This document shows, one piece after another, positions 7,821 to 15,336 of a DNA stretch of 64,000 bases. Where the stretch lies: contig NZ_RBZM01000002.1 of the NCBI RefSeq assembly GCF_003628305.1, positions 310,001 through 374,000 of the forward strand. The letters are read 5' to 3'. Both the position numbers and the translations under genes were made by a program. Position 1 is the first letter of the stretch, and each line of letters opens with the position of its first letter. This stretch comes from Cohnella endophytica. GTDB taxonomy: Bacteria; Bacillota; Bacilli; Paenibacillales; Paenibacillaceae. The notes below the pieces were generated by a model, which made no database searches, was not told where the DNA came from, and worked only from the letters and a program-made list of their open reading frames with translations.

Positions 7821-8516
7821 TCAAGATTTAATCTCTTCCTCTCGCTTGAGGAACCGGAACGGAGATACGGCGTTGGCGCTGTTTACTTTCCTCATTCCCC
7901 AGAACCAGAGAATGAACATGAAAGGAACGACGAGCCATATCCAAGCCGAGGACACCGACATCATGATGAAGTCGTACAATCCATGCCACAGGATCGGGAG
8001 CAAGAGCGCGAGCCAAAGATGCAGTTTGACGCTCCTGCCGACCGAAAACTTCGCGCGTCCCAGGGAGTAGCCCATAAATACTCCGAACAAGGCATGTCCG
8101 GACACTGGCAGCAGAGCGCGTAGCATTAAATTGCCGAAGGTCATGGGCTGCAGGAAGGCATACAACACGTTCTCTAAGGTAGCGAATCCGAGAGATACCG
8201 CCACGGCATACACGATGCCGTCATAGGGTTCGTCGAACTCGGTATGATTGAAAATGATATGGTAGAGTACGAACCATTTGAAGAACTCTTCCACGCCCGC
8301 GGAAATGAGGAATGAAAAAGTCAGCGGGGATTCGCCCAGCCATAACGTCAAGCTCCTCTGGACGATCATGATCGGCAACACGATAAGCACGCCGGTAAGG
8401 AACATTCTAAGCACGATCGGCAACGGTTCGACGTCATAGCGATCTTTCCAGTAAAAGTAAGCTAACAGCGCAATTCCGGGTACGATCGCGGCAGCCAAAA
8501 CCGATACGAACGGCAC
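7821..8516 (-). CDS. prsW: Intramembrane protease PrsW
   Basis: 231 residues, almost entirely hydrophobic, with about seven or eight membrane helices. The family signature EEFFKW is seen near residue 73, followed by DGIVYAVAVSLGFATLEN and HALFGVFMGY, which carry the conserved acidic and histidine residues. In B. subtilis PrsW makes the first cut of anti-sigma factor RsiW during antimicrobial-peptide and cell-wall stress. Translation starts at GTG with GGGAGGG as ribosome binding site. The position near ypeB agrees with ypdC of Bacillus. Confidence 0.93.
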   Translation of the reverse strand: MPFVSVLAAAIVPGIALLAYFYWKDRYDVEPLPIVLRMFLTGVLIVLPIMIVQRSLTLWLGESPLTFSFLISAGVEEFFKWFVLYHIIFNHTEFDEPYDGIVYAVAVSLGFATLENVLYAFLQPMTFGNLMLRALLPVSGHALFGVFMGYSLGRAKFSVGRSVKLHLWLALLLPILWHGLYDFIMMSVSSAWIWLVVPFMFILWFWGMRKVNSANAVSPFRFLKREEEIKS

Positions 8517-8606
8517 GTAGTTCCCTCCCTTCTGATCTCCCCATTATAACAGTAAATGGGCACCGGCAATAAAAGAACATTTAGTGAAAATCGCCACATA
8601 AATACA

Positions 8607-8634
8607 GCAAAGCCCCTCCGAAGAGGGGCTTTGC
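8607..8634. terminator. Strong 12-bp hairpin between the MecA-family gene and prsW
   Basis: Perfect 12-bp inverted repeat (GCAAAGCCCCTC/GAGGGGCTTTGC) around a CGAA loop. It lies just after the stop of the gene at 8658, upstream of prsW. The T-rich side is better on the plus strand, but its place suits termination of the minus-strand gene. Confidence 0.7.
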
Positions 8635-8657
8635 CGGTTCTTTTCGTTATTTTCGCG

Positions 8658-9257
8658 CTAATTCATGAAATTCTCGGCCAACACTTTAACCGCGTTGGAA
8701 GAAATGATCAGCTTGCCGTATTCTTCGAGTACGGCCGGCGTAATCGAGGACGCTTCCCCGTACTCCGCAAGCACGGCGATCAACGCATGGTATCCCGAAG
8801 TTTCCAGTCCCGCAGGATCGAAAGTAAGCACCCATTGGTTCTGGTAGCGGTACATTCGGCCTTCTTCAGTCAGGCGGCCGGACAACGTCTTGGCAGCCCC
8901 GATCGCGTCTTCGATGTCTCTGAATCGATATATAATGGCTTCGCTCTGCTCAAGCGTAACTTCCAATTCATATACTTCTTCTTCGTCCTCGGCATGGGAA
9001 TCCGCGTCTCTCTCCAGCTTCCCTCTCGTCACGATGACGACCATGCCTTGCGCCGGCATCGCGAACACTTCGACGGCAAGCGGGCCTGATGCGTCGAACC
9101 CTAGTTCGTTGTAGGCTTGATCCATCATTTCGCTGAATAGCTCATGCACTTTCGGAATCTCGCGCCACATATCTTCCTTCTGGATCCCGCGCTCAGTCAA
9201 ATCATCGAACGTGAGGAAAATCCGAATCTTGTCTTGGCTAAGCCGCTCCATCCTCAT
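8658..9257 (-). CDS. MecA-family adaptor protein (genetic competence negative regulator)
   Basis: 199 residues with the two-domain layout of MecA/MecB: an N-terminal target-binding domain (MERLSQDKIRIFLTFDDL) and a C-terminal ClpC-binding domain (about 115-199, with residues LEVTLEQSEAIIYRFRDIED). A negatively charged linker lies near residues 85-95. These adaptors deliver substrates such as ComK to the ClpCP protease. In B. subtilis the paralogue MecB/YpbH is encoded near prsW and serA, so this copy is probably the YpbH-type. A good ribosome binding site (GGAGGA) supports the ATG at 9257. Confidence 0.85.
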   Translation of the reverse strand: MRMERLSQDKIRIFLTFDDLTERGIQKEDMWREIPKVHELFSEMMDQAYNELGFDASGPLAVEVFAMPAQGMVVIVTRGKLERDADSHAEDEEEVYELEVTLEQSEAIIYRFRDIEDAIGAAKTLSGRLTEEGRMYRYQNQWVLTFDPAGLETSGYHALIAVLAEYGEASSITPAVLEEYGKLIISSNAVKVLAENFMN

Positions 9258-9385
9258 GACAGGATCCTCCTTCTGTGGGTGATAACAGCTTATGATTAAG
9301 CATATAATGCGTGAATGAAACTTTGGCTTTAGATCATGTTATCACTTCTCCCACCGAAATGCACTAGGGAATACGCTCGAATATC

Positions 9386-9432
9386 AAAAAAACGGCATCC
9401 GCTCACCCCTTGCGGGGCTAAGCCGATACCGT
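9386..9432 (-). terminator. Terminator after the gene at 9452
   Basis: Hairpin with outer arms AAACGG/CCGTTT and a GC-rich inner stem (CCCCGCAAGGGG) is followed by seven T residues on the minus strand. Confidence 0.82.
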
Positions 9433-9451
9433 TTGCATGCGCTAAAGTTGA

Positions 9452-9802
9452 CTATATCCGATGCTCTCCGTTTTCCTCCAAAATCTTGTTGACCTGCTCG
9501 TTCAACTGAGGATCCCGCGCGACGAAGTTTTTAACGTCGTCCAGTCCCCCCGAGCGATTGTCCGCAGACGCAGTCGATTCAGATGCCGCCGAATGGCGAT
9601 CGTTATCGCTCGCGCGCTTAAAGCTGCTTGCGAACTTCATGTTAAGCGCCTTCTCGATGGCATCGTCTTTCATGCCGCTCATTCTTCGCTTCAAATTGCT
9701 TCCGACGCCCGACGCGACCGCGGACATCATGCGATTCCGCCGCATCACCATAACGACTGCCGCACCAGCTAATCCACCTATAATGAAAGCCCCGAGTTTC
9801 AT
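9452..9802 (-). CDS. Small membrane-anchored protein of unknown function
   Basis: 116 residues. A glycine-rich membrane helix occupies about residues 3-20 (LGAFIIGGLAGAAVVMVM), followed by a basic stretch and a long polar, probably flexible and helical C-terminal part. The start at 9802 is chosen over an ATG 48 bases upstream because AGGAGGTGG lies directly before it. It stands alone with its own terminator and is divergent from the deacetylase gene. I do not recognise the family; the general look resembles YtxH-like envelope stress proteins, but no specific signature is present. Confidence 0.6.
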   Translation of the reverse strand: MKLGAFIIGGLAGAAVVMVMRRNRMMSAVASGVGSNLKRRMSGMKDDAIEKALNMKFASSFKRASDNDRHSAASESTASADNRSGGLDDVKNFVARDPQLNEQVNKILEENGEHRI

Positions 9803-9992
9803 TTGCCACCTCCTTCGTGTAATTAGTGTGACCGAGAGCGTGAAGGACATGCCCCATCAAAATAAGGAAGCCGGACGCATGTCGAACGCACGGGAAATTG
9901 TGGTACAATCCATTTAACAAGCGATGTCCGGCCGTTCAAAGGAATGTCCGACCGAGCTTTGCTTATGTATCGCATACGGAGGGAATTTCAAC

Positions 9993-10880
9993 ATGAATCG
10001 ACGACTGATTGTGATTTGCACGTCCATATTGCTGCTTGGCCTTGTCGCCTGCAATAACTCCACCAAGAATGGAAATACGGCTTCGCCGGCTTCTTCGCCT
10101 CAAACTTCGGCCGCAGCTTCCCCAGAAACTTCATCTTCGGCTTCCGCCTCGTCCTCTCCTGCGACCGAAACGGACGCGCAACCACCTGAGTCCGGCGAAT
10201 CTAACGAGACGCCCGATGGGACGGCAATCGCTAAAGCTTACAAAATGAACAAAAATTATTTCATCGTTCCGATCGACAAGACGAAAACCGACAACAAAAT
10301 CGTGTTGCTCACGTTCGATGACGGCCCGAAAGCGCCGGAAACGTTAGACCCCTTGCTCGACACGCTGGACAAGCACAATGCGAAAGCAATCTTTTTCGTG
10401 AACGGCTACCGGGTGAAGGCGCATCCGGAACTGCTGAAGGAAATCGACGATCGAGGACAAGTCATCGGCAACCACTCTTGGGATCACATTGAGCTCGGGA
10501 AGGAAAAAGCACCGAAAATAGAAAAACAAATCGCCGACGTTCAAACGATCATCGAGGAGCTCACCGGCAAAACGCCGATATTTTTCAGACCTCCGCATGC
10601 TTCCGCCAACGAAGACGTCCACCGCATCGCCAAGGAAAAAGGATTGTTGTATATGACCTGGTCCAACGGCTCGCTCGATTGGGACATGAAAAATATTCCC
10701 GAAGCCAAACGCCCTCAGGCCATCATCGACAACGTCATGAAGCAGTTGCATCCCGGCAGCAACATCCTTATGCATGAATTGCCTTGGACTGCGAAGACGC
10801 TTGATAACCTATTAACCCAATTGGAGCAAAAAGGCTATTCCTTCGTGGATCCGAACGCGATCGACACCACGCTTTCTTAA
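9993..10880 (+). CDS. Polysaccharide deacetylase lipoprotein
   Basis: 295 residues. The N-terminus is a lipoprotein signal with lipobox LVAC near residue 18, then a Ser/Ala/Pro-rich linker (about 20-75) that holds the enzyme away from the membrane. The NodB-homology domain follows (about 95-290), with catalytic motif TFDDGP, zinc-binding NHSWDH and substrate-groove motif RPPH. Such enzymes remove acetyl groups from peptidoglycan or related polymers at the cell surface; the substrate cannot be told from sequence. ATG at 9993 is preferred over an upstream ATG because of GGAGGG and because it gives a proper signal peptide. A bidirectional terminator follows. Confidence 0.92.
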   Translation: MNRRLIVICTSILLLGLVACNNSTKNGNTASPASSPQTSAAASPETSSSASASSSPATETDAQPPESGESNETPDGTAIAKAYKMNKNYFIVPIDKTKTDNKIVLLTFDDGPKAPETLDPLLDTLDKHNAKAIFFVNGYRVKAHPELLKEIDDRGQVIGNHSWDHIELGKEKAPKIEKQIADVQTIIEELTGKTPIFFRPPHASANEDVHRIAKEKGLLYMTWSNGSLDWDMKNIPEAKRPQAIIDNVMKQLHPGSNILMHELPWTAKTLDNLLTQLEQKGYSFVDPNAIDTTLS

Positions 10881-10892
10881 TGCATCGCAAAC

Positions 10893-10934
10893 AAAAAGCT
10901 GTTTCCCCCAAGTCTGTCGGGGAAACAGCTTTTT
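10893..10934. terminator. Bidirectional terminator between convergent genes
   Basis: Perfect 16-bp inverted repeat (AAAAAGCTGTTTCCCC and its complement) with a 10-base loop, with A and T runs at both ends, so it can serve the deacetylase gene on the left and the small gene on the right. Confidence 0.92.
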
Positions 10935-10950
10935 CCTTAAATACGATCGT

Positions 10951-11247
10951 TCAGGGAGCCATATCTTGCTTGCGGCCCCACCATATCAAACCGAAAACCA
11001 GTCCTGCGAACAAGACGACCAGCGTCAAATAAAACCATTTCGAAAGCTGGCTGCGTTTCGTCGGATGCACGACGGAACGCGGAGGCATGCCGATTTCCGG
11101 AATGCCGGAACTGGCGGCGGCTTCCGCGATCGCGGCTTCTAGCTCTTCCAGCGACTGCGTTTCAGCGCTTTCTTCGGGGCCGAAAGCCGCTTGCTTGGCT
11201 CTCACGTAATGATTCCACACCGATGAAGAATCTAGGTCCTCGCTCAT
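10951..11247 (-). CDS. Small tail-anchored protein coupled to a CPBP protease
   Basis: 98 residues: an acidic, helical cytoplasmic part (about 1-65, with the Glu-rich segment SLEELEAAIAEAAAS) and a C-terminal membrane helix (about 72-93) ending WWGRKQDMAP. It starts at 11247 with GGAGGG upstream, and its ATG overlaps the stop of the CPBP gene as ATGA, so the two proteins are made together and may interact. I do not recognise the family. A longer N-terminal extension is possible but has no ribosome binding site. Confidence 0.7.
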   Translation of the reverse strand: MSEDLDSSSVWNHYVRAKQAAFGPEESAETQSLEELEAAIAEAAASSGIPEIGMPPRSVVHPTKRSQLSKWFYLTLVVLFAGLVFGLIWWGRKQDMAP

Positions 11248-11840
11248 GAATCTTCCCTCCGAAAACGAATAATGCAACCCATCACGAGATCCACCAGAAA
11301 ATGCGCCGCGATCGGCGTCCAAATCGTGCCCGTGTGCGTCATGACCACCCCGAGCCCGTAACTAATCGAGAATACGAGGCCCGTCGGAATCCAATGCCGT
11401 AGATAGCGCACGTGGATCGCAGCGAACACGATGCTCGTCCAGTAAGGCCCGATCGAGTATTGAATCGCTCCGCGGAACAGAATTTCCTCGCAAATGGCGA
11501 CGATTAGGGAGATTGCCGCGATGTGCCAAACCGGCCGAAGCTTGAACAATCGCTCGTTGACTCCGCCGTCGTCAGACGCTTCTTCGGGCACGAATCTCGA
11601 AATTACCAGGTCGAAAATCAATACCAGAAGCGCCAAACCCCCGCCCCACCAAATAAAATCCGCGTCCGTTGGTACTTTTAATAGACTTATCGGATTTCTA
11701 CCCTGAAATATTAGCCATACGATACCGATAATAAGAGATAGAGCTTGCGTAATGTACAAATTGACCAACAACATCTTGTCGTTTAGCTCGTCTACGGTCA
11801 CTTTGCGGATTTTGATATTGCGAAAGTCGAATTTTCTCAT
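11244..11840 (-). CDS. CPBP family intramembrane protease
   Basis: 198 residues with about six membrane helices. All three CPBP motifs are present: EEILFRG near residue 120, FAAIH near 138 and HFLVD near 180, the residues that form the glutamate/histidine active site. Some relatives are CAAX-type endopeptidases, others bacteriocin self-immunity proteins; B. subtilis has a comparable gene, ypbD, in the same region. The downstream 98-residue gene is translationally coupled to it. Substrate unknown. Confidence 0.85.
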   Translation of the reverse strand: MRKFDFRNIKIRKVTVDELNDKMLLVNLYITQALSLIIGIVWLIFQGRNPISLLKVPTDADFIWWGGGLALLVLIFDLVISRFVPEEASDDGGVNERLFKLRPVWHIAAISLIVAICEEILFRGAIQYSIGPYWTSIVFAAIHVRYLRHWIPTGLVFSISYGLGVVMTHTGTIWTPIAAHFLVDLVMGCIIRFRREDS

Positions 11841-11946
11841 GTTCCCTCGAAATCATGCAAATTTTTGTATGTTCATTCTTACCGTTTTTTTCTATACTAG
11901 GACTACCAACAAACCAACTACTCATGACCGTCTAAAGGAGCAACCG

Positions 11947-12867
11947 ATGGAAAAGCGTCTAAATCGATCCGATCTCATTTTTTCCCTAGCATTCATACTC
12001 ATGCTTATCATCGCGGTAGGGGCTTTTTTTTACGGCGTAAGGGTGGGCACCGATCGCGTCGAAGCCAAATACGCGGCGGCGGAAACGCCCGAATCGTCCG
12101 CGACTCCGCAACCGAATGCTTATCAGCAGCAAGACTTGGTTTCCTTCTATCATACCGTATTTTTGCCCTATCGTGAATTTCAAAACGATTGGCTGAAAGC
12201 GCAAGATAAGTGGTTGTCCGATCCGACGGCCGATCGGGCCGCGTCCATGAAGGACTTGGCCAAGTCCGCGCAGCATAAATACGATGCGATCAAAAAAGTA
12301 CAGGTCTCGTCGATCTCGCAGCAATTGAAGGATTCCCAGACGAATTACTTAAAGAGCTTGAAGCTGTTCAACGAAAGCTTCTCCAAGCTTGCGGCATCCG
12401 CGAATCAAGGTACCGGTCAACTCGTATTGGACAAAGTGAACGCCGACTCCTATTACAAAAACGGGCTTACTTATTTTCTATCCGCCCAGAAGCAATATTT
12501 CGGCTCGATGCTCAAATGGGCCGAATCGATCGATCCTAACATTACGGGAGACTACGAGAACTCGGAAACTCTGACGATCTCCAAATGGAAAACACTTCCT
12601 TTGGTCGTCAAGATGAAGGTAGCGTCGGATTACTTGTCATCGCAAACCCAACTGGTTGATTTCCTCCCGCACGATTTAACCGCCCGCGTGGATCAATTCA
12701 TCGTTTCCGGCCAAGCGGACAAACGCAAAATCATAAGCTTCAACGCCATCGCCGAATTGCTCATGAGCACCGGAGCCGTTCGCAGCGGAGATTTCATTTC
12801 TATGAAATCCCGTTACTACGAAAATGAACAGCTTCCGCAGCTGCCTTTCTTCTTCTCGGACAATTAA
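11947..12867 (+). CDS. Membrane-anchored extracytoplasmic protein of unknown function
   Basis: 306 residues. One membrane helix near residues 11-33 (LIFSLAFILMLIIAVGAFF) is followed by a polar, mainly helical domain outside the cell with many Lys/Gln/Ser residues and no cysteine. The start at 11947 is set by AAAGGAG six bases upstream; longer upstream readings lack one and would cover the neighbouring promoter region. It is divergent from the CPBP gene and upstream of serA, but separated from it by a leader region. No recognised domain or catalytic motif. Confidence 0.7.
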   Translation: MEKRLNRSDLIFSLAFILMLIIAVGAFFYGVRVGTDRVEAKYAAAETPESSATPQPNAYQQQDLVSFYHTVFLPYREFQNDWLKAQDKWLSDPTADRAASMKDLAKSAQHKYDAIKKVQVSSISQQLKDSQTNYLKSLKLFNESFSKLAASANQGTGQLVLDKVNADSYYKNGLTYFLSAQKQYFGSMLKWAESIDPNITGDYENSETLTISKWKTLPLVVKMKVASDYLSSQTQLVDFLPHDLTARVDQFIVSGQADKRKIISFNAIAELLMSTGAVRSGDFISMKSRYYENEQLPQLPFFFSDN

Positions 12868-12904
12868 ATCCGGCAAGAAACGTCATATTGTCGCACTTTT
12901 GCCA

Positions 12905-12932
12905 TTGCAATTGTAAGTCCCGTTGCTATAAA
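12905..12932 (+). promoter_or_regulatory. Predicted promoter of serA
   Basis: TTGCAA (12905-12910) and TATAAA (12927-12932) are 16 bases apart. A start near 12939 would give an untranslated leader of about 140 bases before serA. Confidence 0.55.
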
Positions 12933-12938
12933 ATAGGG

Positions 12939-13081
12939 TAATCAATCGGAACCGAACACGCATTAACGCGACACAGGAAAAGAAGTGACCTTGCGGAGTC
13001 ACCCTCTATGCACCGTTACTCCGCTTCACGCGGCGGACGGCGGTTGAGGGTGTTTTCTATATATCGAAGGAGGGTTCCAAA
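12939..13081 (+). promoter_or_regulatory. serA leader with two overlapping hairpins (possible attenuator)
   Basis: Two hairpins compete for the same bases. A small one pairs GTGAC (12985-12989) with GTCAC (12998-13002). A longer one pairs CACCCTC (13000-13006) with GAGGGTG (13046-13052), with inner CCGC/GCGG pairing, and is followed by TTTTC, so it resembles a terminator. They share bases 13000-13002. No T-box sequence (AGGGTGGNACCGCG) or known riboswitch core is present. Regulation of serA by attenuation is an inference. Confidence 0.4.
12985..13047 (+). CDS. Possible 20-residue leader peptide of serA
   Basis: A GTG codon preceded by AGGAAAAGAA opens a 20-codon frame (MTLRSHPLCT and ten more) that stops inside the 3' arm of the terminator-like hairpin. 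It has one serine codon, so it is not an obvious serine-sensing peptide. Coding status is uncertain. Confidence 0.22.
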   Translation: MTLRSHPLCTVTPLHAADGG

Positions 13082-14674
13082 ATGTTTAAAGTACTGGTAT
13101 CGGATCCGATCAGCGACTTGGGCATCTCGCTTCTCGTCGAAGCATCCGACATCTCCATTGACAAGAAGACAGGTCTTAGCGAGGATGAACTCGTCGCCAT
13201 TATCGGCGAATACGACGCGTTGCTCGTTCGCAGCCAAACTCGCGTTACAGAGAAAATCATGAACGCCGGCAAACAGCTTAAAGTGATCGGTCGCGCGGGC
13301 GTCGGAGTCGATAATATCGACCTGGACGCGGCGACTAAACGCGGAATCATCGTTATCAATGCGCCGGACGGCAACACGATTACCACTTGCGAGCATACTT
13401 TCGCGATGATGATGGCCGTAGCGCGCCATATTCCCCAAGCCTACCTGAAAACCGTCGGCGGCGAGTGGGACCGCAAGTCCTTCGTCGGCGTCGAACTGCG
13501 CAACAAGGTTCTTGGAGTTCTCGGCATGGGAAGAATCGGCAGCGAAGTCGCAGCCCGAGCCAAAGCATTCGGCATGAACGTGCTCGGATACGATCCGTTC
13601 CTAACCGAAGAACGCGCCGAGAAAATGGGAGTCCGCAAAGCGTCCGTAGACGAGATTATCGCGGAAGCTGACTTTATTACGGTGCATACGCCGCTTACTC
13701 CCGAAACTCGCCATATGATCGGCAAAGAGCAATTCGGACGCATCAAAAAAGGCGTGCGCATCGTGAACTGCGCGCGCGGCGGAATTATCGACGAGCTCGC
13801 TCTCGTCGACGCGATCAACGAGGGACAAGTTGCGGGCGCCGCATTCGACGTCTTCGAAGAAGAGCCGCCGGCAGCGGATCATCCCTTCCTCTCCCATCCG
13901 AAAATCATCGTAACGCCTCACCTGGGAGCTTCTACGATCGAAGCCCAGGAGAACGTTGCGATCGACGTGTCGGAGCAACTGCTGCACATTCTGCGCGGCG
14001 AGCCGTTCAAAAATGCCGTAAACATGCCGCCGGTCGCCGCGGAAGTGCTCTCCAAGCTCGAGCCTTATTTCTCGCTCGGCAAGAAGCTCGGAAGCTTCGC
14101 CGCGCAAATTGCGGAAGGCCCCGTCAAAGAAATCGCCGTTACTTACGCCGGCGACTTGGCGGACGTAGATACTCAACCGTTGACTCGCCATGTCGTGGAG
14201 GGCGTACTCTCCCACCACCTTGGATCGGACCAAGTCAACGTCGTTAACGCGATGCACCTCGCCAAAAACCGCGGAGTGAACATCGTGGTCACGAAATCGC
14301 ACGCTACCAAGGGTTTCACGAACCAAGTCAGCGTAACTCTGCGCACGGACAAAGAAGAGCGACTCGTAGCCGGAACGTTGCTTAACGGCTTCGGACCGCG
14401 CATTACCCAAGTCGACAAGTTCCCGGTAGACGTCGAACCGCAAGGCCACATCCTTCTTATCTCGCACGATGACAAACCGGGTATTATCGGCCGCGTAGGT
14501 ACGTTGCTTGGCACGAGAGACGTCAACATCGCGACGATGCAAGTCGGACGTAAAATCGTCGGCGGAGCCGCGATTATGATTCTTGGAGTCGATAAGGGCG
14601 TCACGAAACAGATCTTGGGCGAGATTTCCGCGCTCCCGGACTTGAACAACGCGAAGGAAGTCCACTTGTTCTAA
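13082..14674 (+). CDS. serA: D-3-phosphoglycerate dehydrogenase
   Basis: Catalyses the first step of serine synthesis, oxidation of 3-phosphoglycerate. The 530-residue length is that of the long type with N-terminal catalytic and NAD domains (about 1-315, with nucleotide-binding GMGRIGSEVAARA, catalytic Arg in NCARGG and His in TPHLGAST), an intervening domain (about 320-450) and a C-terminal ACT domain (about 455-530) for serine feedback. It is alone on the plus strand, preceded by a possible attenuator and followed by a strong terminator. Confidence 0.97.
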   Translation: MFKVLVSDPISDLGISLLVEASDISIDKKTGLSEDELVAIIGEYDALLVRSQTRVTEKIMNAGKQLKVIGRAGVGVDNIDLDAATKRGIIVINAPDGNTITTCEHTFAMMMAVARHIPQAYLKTVGGEWDRKSFVGVELRNKVLGVLGMGRIGSEVAARAKAFGMNVLGYDPFLTEERAEKMGVRKASVDEIIAEADFITVHTPLTPETRHMIGKEQFGRIKKGVRIVNCARGGIIDELALVDAINEGQVAGAAFDVFEEEPPAADHPFLSHPKIIVTPHLGASTIEAQENVAIDVSEQLLHILRGEPFKNAVNMPPVAAEVLSKLEPYFSLGKKLGSFAAQIAEGPVKEIAVTYAGDLADVDTQPLTRHVVEGVLSHHLGSDQVNVVNAMHLAKNRGVNIVVTKSHATKGFTNQVSVTLRTDKEERLVAGTLLNGFGPRITQVDKFPVDVEPQGHILLISHDDKPGIIGRVGTLLGTRDVNIATMQVGRKIVGGAAIMILGVDKGVTKQILGEISALPDLNNAKEVHLF

Positions 14675-14708
14675 ATTTTCTAACCTATGCGTTAGCTTAT
14701 AAATCTTC

Positions 14709-14737
14709 AAAGGCGGCCAAATTGGCCGCCTTTTTCT
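14709..14737 (+). terminator. Terminator after serA
   Basis: 12-bp perfect stem (AAAGGCGGCCAA/TTGGCCGCCTTT) around one base, followed by T residues on the plus strand. Confidence 0.92.
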
Positions 14738-14814
14738 ATTTTACTGTATAATAATGGTATATACTGACTTATTCAGAGATGTCAGAAATTAAATCCTAAG
14801 GGGTGAGAGTTCCA

Positions 14815-15318
14815 ATGATTCAACTAAGATTGTTAATTATCGTTGTCATTATCTTTATACTCGCCGCTTGCACGAATGAAGAAATTACCATAGAACAAGC
14901 AATGAAGAAATCCAACATTCAGTTTGACTCCATTGCTCACGTAAAGGAAATGGATAAAGGTCATCTTGCGCTTGTATTTTATGAGAACAACGAACAATTT
15001 GGATTAGGATTATTGAAAAAAAAACGAAACGGTTGGGCTTGGGAAATAGGCAATTCATCGCGGCCTGATTCGAAAGTCGAATTAAACTGGTCTTACAGTA
15101 GTCTAAATCAAAAATTACCTCTGTTTTACGGGGTCATCCATAACGATGCGATCAAACGAGTAGTCGTTGAAACGAAAGACACGAAAAAAGAAGCTGAGAT
15201 TATCGAGGCCGCAAATAGGAGAATCTGGTTGGCGTTGGTGGATAAACCGCAAAATCCTCCGGTAAACATATACGGGTACGACGCTCAAGAAGCAATCATT
15301 TTTACCACCGAATCCTGA
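14815..15318 (+). CDS. AT-rich small lipoprotein of unknown function
   Basis: 167 residues with a lipoprotein signal peptide (lipobox LAAC near residue 18) and a soluble domain rich in Lys, Asn and Ile. Codon use is clearly more A/T-rich than in serA or the neighbouring transporter, which suggests a recent arrival or a weakly expressed gene. The ATG at 14815 is preferred; a GTG 12 bases upstream overlaps the ribosome binding site AAGGGG. It is convergent with the transporter, and no terminator separates the two. Family not recognised. Confidence 0.7.
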   Translation: MIQLRLLIIVVIIFILAACTNEEITIEQAMKKSNIQFDSIAHVKEMDKGHLALVFYENNEQFGLGLLKKKRNGWAWEIGNSSRPDSKVELNWSYSSLNQKLPLFYGVIHNDAIKRVVVETKDTKKEAEIIEAANRRIWLALVDKPQNPPVNIYGYDAQEAIIFTTES

Positions 15319-15336
15319 ATACGAGGCTAGTGACTC

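Noticed and set aside
12939..13081. T-box or SAM riboswitch upstream of serA
   Set aside because: Neither the T-box sequence nor a SAM-box core is present; only simple competing hairpins are seen.
13601..14710. 369-codon open frame on the strand opposite serA
   Set aside because: It lies wholly within serA, which has all its domains; no ribosome binding site and no known protein features. It is an antisense shadow of a GC-rich gene.
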